NCBI RefSeq assembly: GCF_019175385.1
Contig: NC_083337.1
Span: 21,561,885-21,625,884, forward strand
Length of the DNA: 64,000 bases
Source: Lycium barbarum
Taxonomy: Eukaryota; Streptophyta; Magnoliopsida; Solanales; Solanaceae
Direction: 5' to 3'
Made by a program: the position numbers and the translations under genes. This document shows, piece after piece, positions 55,601-64,000 of the stretch. The notes under the pieces are model-generated. The model was not told where the DNA came from. It worked only from the letters and a program-made list of their open reading frames with translations, and made no database searches. The number at the start of each line of letters is the position of its first letter. Positions within the stretch are counted from its first letter, which is position 1.

Positions 55601-57590
55601 GCTATTTCAAATCACGGTACATCTTAGTCGCCCCCAGATGAATGGAATAGCGAGAGCTATGAGCCTCAAATAAGATCAACTGAATCAAATCACCAACACG
55701 AGGAACGCACACGCATCTTCTAATCCTCAAAATGCCCTCAGAATCAATCACGGCCTCCTTGGCCTCACCCCTCAAAACTCTATTTCGAATCATGCTCAAC
55801 TGAGCATCCTCAAACTGATGAGTCCTGATCTGATCTAGTAAAGACGACCTTGCCTCTATACAAGCCAAAATCCCGCCCGAGGCTGAAATATCAAGGCAAA
55901 CAAAACTGTTGGCCAGAGTCTATGCCTCCATTGCCAACGGACACTCAGAAATAACCAATCGAGCTAAACTACCCATACTCACTGCCTTGCGACTCAAGGA
56001 ATCCGCCACCGCATTGGTTTTCCCTGGATGATATAGAATAGAGCTGTCATAGTCCTTCAGGAGCTCTATCCATTGGCGCTTCCTGGAATTAAGATCTCTC
56101 TGGGTGAACACATGCTGAAGACTATAGTGATAGGTGGAAACCTCACAATAAACACCATACAAATAATGCCTCCAAATCTTCAAAGCGAAGACACGACAAA
56201 TAACTCCAAATCATGGTTAAGGTAATTCTTCTCATGGATCTTCAACTGACGAGAAACATAAGCTATCACTCTACCCTCGTGCATTAATACAACACCCAAG
56301 CCCATACGGGAGGCATAATAATAGAGATTGAAATCCTTACCCTCCACGGGTAATGCTAAGATCGGGGCTGTAGTAAGAAGAAGCTTGAGCTTCTGAAAGC
56401 TTTCTTCACAATCATCTGTCCACTTGAATGGAATATCTTTCTGAGTCAATCTGGTCAAAGATGAAGCAATAGTAGCAAAACCCTTCACGAAGCGACGGTA
56501 ATAGCTGGCCAAACCCACAAAACTATGAATCTCAGTAATAGTAGTAGGCCTCGCCTAACCCCTTACAACCTCAATCTTCTATGGGTCAACCATAATCCCA
56601 TCCTTAGACACAACATGGCCTAAGAATGCCACAGACTCCAACAAGAACTCACACTTAGAAAACTTAGCAAACAGGCTATGTTTCTTCCACAACCTAAGAA
56701 CAGAATGAAGATGGCTCTCATGCTCTTCTTTACTCTTGGAATACACCAAGATATCATCAATGAACACAATCACGAAGGAATCAAAGAATGACCTAAAGAT
56801 GCCATTCATAAAAGTCATAAATGCAGACGAGGCATTGGTAAGCCCAAAAGACATCACTAGAAACTCATAGTGGCCATATCTCGTCCAAAATGATGTCTTC
56901 GGAATATCCTCCACCCTGATCTTCAACTGGTGATAGCCAGAACGCAAATCAATCTTCAAAAACACCGAAGCACCCTGAAGCTGGTCAAAAAGATCATCGA
57001 TACGAGGCATAGGGCACTTTTTCTGAATAGTAACTTTGTTTAGCTGCTAATCAATGCACATCCTCATTATTCTATCTTTCTTATTTACGAATAACACAGG
57101 AGCACCCCAAGGGGAGACGCTCGGTCTAATGAACCCCTTGCTCAACAAATCCTGTAATTGCTCCATAAGCTTTCTTAACTCAGTAGGTGCCATTCGCTAT
57201 AGCGGAATAGAAATAGGGCGAGTGTCCGGATCCAAGTCAATACAGAAATCAATGTCGCGATCGGGTGGCATACCCGGTAGATTTGATGGGAATACCACCG
57301 CGAACTCGATTACAATAGGAATAGAATCAAGGGGTGGAGATGCAATAGTCGTATCACGAACATGAGCCAAATAGGCTAAACACCCCTTACTTACTAACTT
57401 CTTCGCCTGAAGGAAAGAAATGATCTTTTTCGTAGCGGGACAGGGAGTACCAAGCCTAGGAATGCTCGACATGGCTAAGGTGACTGTCTTGGCATGACAG
57501 TCTAAGATCGTGTGATAAGGAGAAAGCCAAGACATGCCCAATATCATATCAAATCCACCATATCGAGAATCATTAAATCTATCCAAGTGT
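55601..57590 (-). pseudogene. element H pol: protease end, reverse transcriptase, RNase H (broken)
   Basis: Minus strand from 57590: FDMILGMSWLSPYH (protease C-terminal part), ISFLQAKKLVSKGC, PPDRDIDFCIDLDPDTRPIS, stop at 57197. [21 protein letters not shown] at about 57030-56975, [17 protein letters not shown], and the polymerase centre FIDDILVYS at about 56765-56735, intact. [17 protein letters not shown] follows. Stop near 56579. RNase [29 protein letters not shown] (Tyr where the catalytic Asp of CDAS is expected), [16 protein letters not shown], and YHPGKTNAVADSLSR near 56030. Confidence 0.9.
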
Positions 57591-59340
57591 CATACCCCAT
57601 AAAAGTAACCGAACAAGACCGGTAGACTCGATCAACAATCACAGAATCTCCGACCGGAGTAGACACATGAACAAACATATCTATGCTATCACAAGGCAAA
57701 TCCCAACCAACGGCATGAAATGCAGATACATACGAATAGGTTGATCCTGGATCAAATAACACAGATGCTGTTCTATGACAGGCACAAATGGTACTTGAAA
57801 TCACAGCATCTGAGGCCTCTGCCTCAAGCCTACTAGGAAATAAGTAACAATAGGCTCCAGCACGCCTGCCTTGAGATCCCCCTCTCGCACTCTGAGAACC
57901 ATATCTAACTAGCTGGGAACCACCTCTAGAACCATGAGTAGCACCGCGACCTGACTGAGCACCGCCCCGCTGAGAAGCCCCACCTCGACCACCAGATGAT
58001 GTCGTAGTCCTCGACAAATGATAATCCCTCCTAGGTCGGGGACATCATCTAGAAACATGCCCAACCTCTCCACAAGAAAAAACGGTAATAGGAGAGGAAT
58101 GCTGATACACAGAAGCTGAAGACTCGGATGAAGCAGCCTTGTCCATTGGTCTGGAGAATAAACTATTAGGAGCTCTCTGCCTAGGTGGTTCACTGGGGGA
58201 AGCCTGTAAAGCTGAAAGCACAGACCGGCTAGAATATGGCTGATATGGCCTCAAAAACTGTCCGGCCCCCCTCGAACTAGAACCACCATAACTCCTAGTC
58301 TGACGTGGCCTTTTATTACTACCACTAAAATCACGGGCCTTAGCGCCCTCAATCATAGAAGCATGCTCGATAATGGACTGGAAGGAAGCCCCCATAGACT
58401 CCATCTGAAGACAAGAAATTTGTAAAAAACCCACTAATCCCTCAATAAAATGCCTGATCTTATCGGCGTCAGTAGGGATCACAAGAGTAGAATAGCGGGC
58501 CAAATATAGAAAACGGGTCACATAGGACTTCAAAGATATGTCCCTCTGCTCAAAATGTAAAAACTCGTCCCTACGCGCTTCTAGCAAAGACCGAGGCACA
58601 TACTTCTCAAGGAAGGCCCGGTAAAATTGAGTCCAAGTCAAGAGAGGGGAGCCCTCAGATCTATAAGTTACGAAATACTTCCACCACGTCTTCGCATCGC
58701 CACAAAACTGGTAGGACACATAATCAACTCCATGGGTCTACACGATCCCCATCATGTGCAGCAACTCATGCATATCAAGAATAAACTCATAAGCATCCTC
58801 AGATGAAGTACCAGAAAACCTCGACGGCTCTAACTTTTTGAATCTTTCAACAAGGTCCTGATCAGACGCGGTCATAACAGTGCCCTCCATGGGCCTAATA
58901 TCATCACCAGGAGCGGGTATCGTATAAGTACGAGAAGCCATAGCTGTAGCGTGATGTGCTACCTGCGTAGGTCCCTTCTCAGGGGTATGCGCCCCAACTC
59001 TAGTCTGTAAACCCCCGCCGAGAGTAGTAACACCAGCTGCCGCCTGCTGGGTATCAAGATGTAGTAAGACTTTAGCCATAGTGTTATGAATGGCCTGATC
59101 AGAAGTAACCTCAGGCTGTGTCCGTGCTGGGGCCACACCATCCTCTGCAGCCTGGCCTCTATCCGGCTGATACATAGGCTTAGGAGACGGAGACCTCTCT
59201 TACCGCTGCACTCTCGCAGGAGCCCTGCCCCTAGCCGGGGCAACCCCGCGCCCTTTGGCTGTCGCTCGCCCTAGGGTGCTAGCCATAGCTGTGGGCTCTG
59301 GCACCTAAGCTCGGGCCGTAGTAGCTCGAGTTCTCACCAT
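57544..59340 (-). pseudogene. element H gag and start of protease (broken)
   Basis: The ATG at 59340 gives MVRTRATTARA and then a stop; a basic Ala/Arg-rich N-terminus with another stop follows. Gag core: LVERFKKLEPSRFSGTS, WWKYFVTYRSEGSP, FLEKYVPRSLLEARRDEF and VTRFLYLARYS (about 58860-58480). The zinc knuckle reads VFSCGEVGHVSR then stop then CP at about 58080-58035; the first Cys reads as Val. A Gly/Arg/Ser-rich linker and the protease motif VLFDPGSTYSYVS at about 57765-57725 follow, active-site Asp intact. A frameshift near 57545 leads into the next entry. Confidence 0.88.
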
Positions 59341-59508
59341 CTATGAGAAGAGATAAGAGTTAGATACCAATTGGAATAAAATAGCACGAATGAATGTGAG
59401 ATTTTCTTAATGTTCTATAGCCTTTCGCAGATTAGTGCGGAGCTCATCGTACCGATCCACGAGACTCTACTAAACACGCCCTTGTATTATAGATCAGGTA
59501 ACCTAGGG

Positions 59509-59520
59509 CTCTGATACTAA
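59509..59520 (-). other. primer binding site of element H
   Basis: On the minus strand TAGTATCAGAGC, one mismatch from the initiator Met-tRNA complement, two bases after the LTR end at 59523. Confidence 0.85.
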
Positions 59521-59522
59521 CT

Positions 59523-62283
59523 TGTCACGATCTATTTTGCCTAAGCCGTGCGAATACTTACCTTTCCACCTCGGTAAGCGAACCCTCAACCCAACAATAA
59601 ATAAAGTCAAAAATACATAATCAATCAAGCAGAAAAGAATAGATATGTAAGTCTCACGATATATATATATATATAGTAAAGATAGTGCATAACAATAATA
59701 ATACGCCCAGGGTCTAGTCTATGACATACAAGAGCATCTAAAAAGGAATAATACAAGTCTGGAGTAATAAATACAGAACATGTCTATGTCTCTGAATAGG
59801 AATAGGACATAAATAAAATAGAGAAGTCTTCAAGGCAGTGAACGACTGTGCTCACCCAGAAGACTCGGTGCTAATGCTGAAGACGATAATCAGCCAGGGG
59901 GGATGGAAGTAGACCCAACCTGAAACTCTGCATCCATAAAGGAATGCAGTAAGTGCAGGTCAGTACAATATAACTATACAAGTAGGCATCATCGGCCGAC
60001 TAAGCATAGCTAACACAATTAAGATAATAATGCAAGATAATCAATTAAACCAACAAGGATAATCAAACATAATAGAAGCCAAGTATGCGTCAACGCCTTA
60101 GTAGAGCGTCTAATCCCAAGTGTGCCAAATCTCAATATATCAAGTTCGAATCCAACATTACAAGTACAACATCAAATCATCTCCAAAATAACCGTGATGC
60201 AATGCAATGTAATAATGTATGGATGCAATGCAGTGTCATACAAATACTGTGTACACATGTACTCCGGACGGAAATATCGACATCTGGGTAGCACAACCCA
60301 AGGTGACTCGCGAAGTCTTAGTGCCACACGTTCCGGATCTTTGCCCATCAGACAGACAGAACCCTGGATCTTTGCCCACAGGAGGTTCTCACCGGCACCA
60401 CCCTAGGGGACCCGTGGAGTCCATGCACTCACTCAATCTACGGTTTCGGGACGAACATCAGATATCAAACTCTCACGTCACTCAATTAAAATCGAGCCAA
60501 GCTTATCAAAGTGTTTCATCAAGTATCATCAGTATATCAATAGTATAGCATGAGGAATGAGAGTGCGCGCAATGCATGTATCATCATCAATAGTCATACT
60601 CAATATCACAAGTACCAACAATGGGTATGTCAATAATATATCCGAATGACGAGTACCGACAATAGGTAAGCTAACAATATATCTGAATCAGAAGTACCAT
60701 CAATGGGTACGCCATCAATATCATGATCAAGCTAGAACAACAGATGCAAATAAATACTAACAACACGTGGCATCAAGCCAACAATATAGAACAGTCACTC
60801 ACAACACAATGGGATGGCTAGTCCCAAACACACAACAGGGCCCAACCTAAGACAGTATCCATCCCCACTTCATACCCGAAGGTTCACATGATTTCTCCGA
60901 AGATATAATCTAAATATATGATTCGCTATGCGAAGTCTCACCAAGTGTAAGCCATAACCTATATGTATGGCTGAACCGCAAACACCAACAACTCACTCTT
61001 TCGCCTTGCCTTTCCGCGGAGCCTCAGAACCAAAGTAGTCTAAGCATATTCGAAATCTAGATTAGAAATCATGAAGAATGATACTGATACCGCTATCATT
61101 CAATATAGGTCAATTCTAATCCTAGAAATTGGGAAAACAGGGCTCACAAGGGCAAAACAAAAAATTCAAAAGCAAAATATCAAATTAAGCACTAGGTGAT
61201 CATCACCCAACCACTAATTGCTGAATTAACTCAAGGATAGGCCTAGTTTCTGATTTCAAGCAAAACCCCAAAAATTTGGTATAATCCTAACTCTTGGATT
61301 CAAGAATTCAACTCTAATAATGGAAGATATATGATTAATAAACTTAGATTCATCAAAATCTAGCATAAACCCCATCAGTTTCATCATTAATACCTAGAAA
61401 AAATATTCATCAAAGCCCACTTCCATCTTCTATTACTAGGGGATTATTAAAGGAAAGTGAGAATCTACGGTAATTAAGATTAATGGAATAGTAAAGGGAT
61501 TAACAAGATTTACCTCCAAGATTTTTCTCCAAATATCTCCAAGAACAGTCCCCAAAGCTCTAGTGTCGAAATGGTAATAAATGATAGACTAAGGGCTTAT
61601 TTAAAACACACTTAATGAAATAACAGGCCTGTTAATGCCACGACGGTAATGGGCCGCAACGGCAGTGCCACTATAGCGCCCAACATACCACCTTGGCGGT
61701 CTGGGCTAATTCCCCTTCGTTGCCCCAACGGTCAACCAACCGCAACAGCGGCGCCGCTGGGACGGCACTGGTGCCGCCAATGCGGGCACCAGGTACCAGA
61801 AATCCCCCAATTTTTTTAAGTCTCAATCGAAATCCCGAACCATCCCGGATGCCATCTGCTCACAACCCACATACGTAGACCCACACAAAAATACGCTACG
61901 AATGTGCTCGTGGCCTCAAAATTCCCAACGGAGGTCTCGTTGACCGAGTCGACGCACGATACATCATTTTCATATTTTCAACCTAAGTCCCAAAATGCAT
62001 CGGAGTGCATTGGGAATCGAACCAGATACACACACAAGTTCTAAAAGACCATTTGGACCTCTCAGAATTGATGGATTTCCAAAAAAGGTCCGTTTACCCA
62101 TAAGTCCACTTTGGGTCAACTATTTTTCACTTCAAGCCCAATTTCACCAAAAAGTTGTCCAAATTCGATCTAGACACCTTGGGAAGCGTGTCAACTATAC
62201 CCTCGGATAAAAATTGAGCTAATCAATGCTGGAAAAAGTGCAAAAATGCCGAAAAGACTATAACGACGAAACGGGTCGTTACA
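59523..62283 (-). repeat. 5' LTR of element H
   Basis: 2761 bp; plus-strand ends TGTCACGATC and GGGTCGTTACA. In minus-strand order: GC-rich palindromes at 61746-61759 and around 61764-61776, a TTTAAATA-like box near 61600, a donor-like GAG|GTAAAT near 61513, a minisatellite of GTACCAACAATGGGTA-type units at about 60610-60725, a TGTACTGACC word near 59962, and a strong donor-like AAG|GTAAGT at 59556-59563 close to the LTR end. Confidence 0.9.
61746..61759. promoter_or_regulatory. U3 palindrome of element H
   Basis: CAGCGGCGCCGCTG, a perfect 14-bp palindrome, followed at 61764 by GGCAC-TG-GTGCC. Both lie upstream of the presumed TATA region in element sense. Confidence 0.4.
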
Positions 62284-62696
62284 GCCAAATGGACACTTAT
62301 GTTAACAAAGGATACGCATAGACAGAGGGAACATTTTCTTTCAAAGTTTAAATCAAGCAAACCATTCAGCATCTTAAGGGACACAGAAAATGGAAAAAGG
62401 AAAGAAGGAAATTGGTCATATTCATGCTTAAAACACTGTCAAGGTAGCTTGGATTCTTTTAAGTTTTCCTTAGGTGTAAACAAAACAAATGGAAGTGTAA
62501 AGACAAAATATAGTCTAGACTACCTTAGGGGAGAAAAATAACACTTTCATCCATCAAATCCATATCATTAAGAAAGAAATAGAGCAGCATACAACACAGA
62601 AACACCAATTAGGAACAAAATTACACATGTACAACACCATCTTTGCACGCAGACTCCAATACTCTATTCAATATGTCTTCTTTTCACATGGCATTT
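62284..62696. other. unassigned DNA between elements H and J
   Basis: Together with 43222-43861 this is the sequence H inserted into. It is AT-rich with an 80-codon plus ORF (62299-62541) that I do not recognise and do not call a gene. Confidence 0.4.
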
Positions 62697-64000
62697 GTTA
62701 CATCCGACATTTTTCGCTTATTCGAAAAATTCAAGATAAATTGACTTGTGATGAATAAGGCCACAATTGGACCTTACTTGGTATGAATGTGTAGGTCATG
62801 AATTCAATGGTGTGGAATTACGAAAGTTGGCCAAGGGCAAAATTGGAATTTTGGAAACTTGCCTTATGAATTACAAGATGTAACCACCAATTTGGGCTCA
62901 ACAAAATTAATAAAACAAGGCCCAAAAGGGAAGGCCCAACCAGCCATGCTATGTAAAAAAAAGGGGCCCAAGTCCATGATTTTAATTAGGTAATATTATA
63001 TATGGTTATACATATCCATAGAAGGTTCAAGAAAGCAAGAAAAATCAAGAAATAGAGAACAAGACCATTTCGGGTTTGAGAGGAGAAAAAGAAAGAAAAG
63101 AAAGAAAATTCTTGGAGCCTAATCCTTGAGTTTAAAATTCAATTCTTATGGGAATACTACTAAGTGCAAAGTCCTCTACAACTTGGTACAATTAGTTTGG
63201 CAAGAGGACAAGTTTAGTGCAAAGTGAAGAACTTGAAGAAAGGTAAGGATTTTATGCTTTTGTTATGTTATGGAAGGTATATGTATGTTGTAGTATGTGT
63301 GAATGAATGAAAAACATGGAAATTTTGTGTGTTGAAAAGTATGCTTGTTGGCCGAATACATGTACATGTATTACATGTCTTGGATGATTTGAATTCATGT
63401 TGTAATTTAGTTCTAGTGTGGTGGAAATTGTATTAGAAATGAAAGTGGAATGAATTAGTGAAAATTGAAGAATGTAGGAGGTGGCCGTGTGGTATGGTTA
63501 TGTGTTGATGGAGTATGAATTTGATCTTGTTTGTATGTTAAGTGTGTTATGGTGAAGTGAATGGAAAGATAACAATCCTTGTTGTCTTGGAAAAATGGTT
63601 ATCAAGTTGTTGTAGGAAAGTATGCAACTTTGTTATGTTTTATGTAAAAATGGAAATGAAAGTATCAAGAGGCAAATTATGATTATTGTTGATGAATTTG
63701 GAAGATGGAAATGTATAATTAACTTGTATGTTGAAAGTTAGGAAAAATTGGATAAGTAGTGGCTTAATGGAAAGTTGGTATGTTTTGCATATCTTGTGTA
63801 GATTGTGTGGAAATGGTATGATATGCCTCCGACGTATGTTGTGATGATTTTGATGGTTGATGAATATGAAAATGATAAGTTTGGTTTGGAAATGTAAGTT
63901 TGAAACGAAAGATGTTTCGTTATGTCGAAAGATGGCTAGTGATGCCATAGTGTATGTTTTAATGTCTATTGTTGTTTTGATGTCATTCTGGGTTGTTGTG
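62697..64000 (+). mobile_element. LTR J, partial (same family as solo LTR F)
   Basis: Starts TGTTACATCCGAC and matches F from 21989 over the first 1.3 kb with many small changes. TATATATGG near 62997 and donor-like AAAG|GTAAGG at 63242 correspond to those of F. It runs off the window, so it may be a solo LTR or the 5' LTR of a full element. Confidence 0.88.

Larger units (their letters stand above)
43862..62283 (-). mobile_element. Ty3 chromovirus H (Tekay/Del-like), minus strand
   Basis: 5' LTR on the right (59523-62283), primer site at 59509-59520, gag-pol 59340-54344, 3' LTR on the left (43862-54348) holding element I. Flanks ACCAA (43857-43861) and GCCAA (62284-62288) match at 4 of 5. 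Pol has PR-RT-RH-IN and a chromodomain-like end. No polypurine tract is visible before the 3' LTR. All coding parts carry stops or shifts. Confidence 0.92.

Noticed and set aside
62299..62541. 80-codon plus ORF between H and J
   Set aside because: No recognisable domain, no promoter or neighbouring exon; length possible by chance.

Overview
Dicot nuclear DNA consisting almost entirely of nested LTR retrotransposons. I see no intact cellular gene, no rRNA or tRNA gene and no CRISPR array. The low-complexity AT-rich spacers, 5-bp target duplications, initiator-Met-tRNA primer sites, chromodomain Ty3 elements, an Athila-type element and a Tork/Tnt1-like copia all point to a flowering plant. Solanaceae is my best guess, from resemblance to repeat families I know there; this is inference.

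Layout. A decayed Ty1/copia element (A, minus strand) forms the frame of the left two thirds, from before base 1 to about 40830. Its gag-pol is cut into pieces by later insertions. (1) LTR B, minus, runs off the left edge and ends at 2604. (2) Solo LTR C, 4523-11889, target duplication CCAAC, contains a short non-autonomous element D (5912-11059, duplication TCTAA). (3) A hAT-type MITE at 12235-13289 splits the copia zinc knuckle. (4) A Ty3 chromovirus E, plus strand, 13887-26991, has a solo LTR F (21989-25129, duplication GATAA) inside its 3' LTR. (5) An Athila-like element G, minus, 27196-40062, sits in the copia 5' LTR and carries an extra third ORF.

From about 40830 to 43861 lies older sequence with a DUF4283/zinc-knuckle ORF relic and fragments resembling Tat/Athila LTRs. 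Chromovirus H, minus, 43862-62283 (duplication ACCAA/GCCAA), has a second chromovirus I, plus, 45333-53820, in its 3' LTR. A deletion of roughly 740 bp lies at the right junction of I. After about 400 bp of unassigned DNA, LTR J (same family as F) starts at 62697 and runs off the right edge.

All coding regions are broken by stops and frameshifts, many of them C-to-T/G-to-A type, so nothing here looks autonomous.

The most interesting signal is in the LTRs. Five LTR families (B, C, D, E, F) that differ over most of their length share the same order of small conserved blocks: an AG acceptor, a 47-57 nt segment, a donor-like AG|GTATGT, a family-specific minisatellite, a TCAGTAC/GTACTGA hairpin and a CCCACAG|GT acceptor-like site. 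This reads like a conserved multi-exon leader built into the LTR. H and I have a simpler version. A second hairpin, with a probable compensatory change, lies just before the 3' LTR in four families. The U3 of several families carries its own GC-rich palindromes next to the TATA box.
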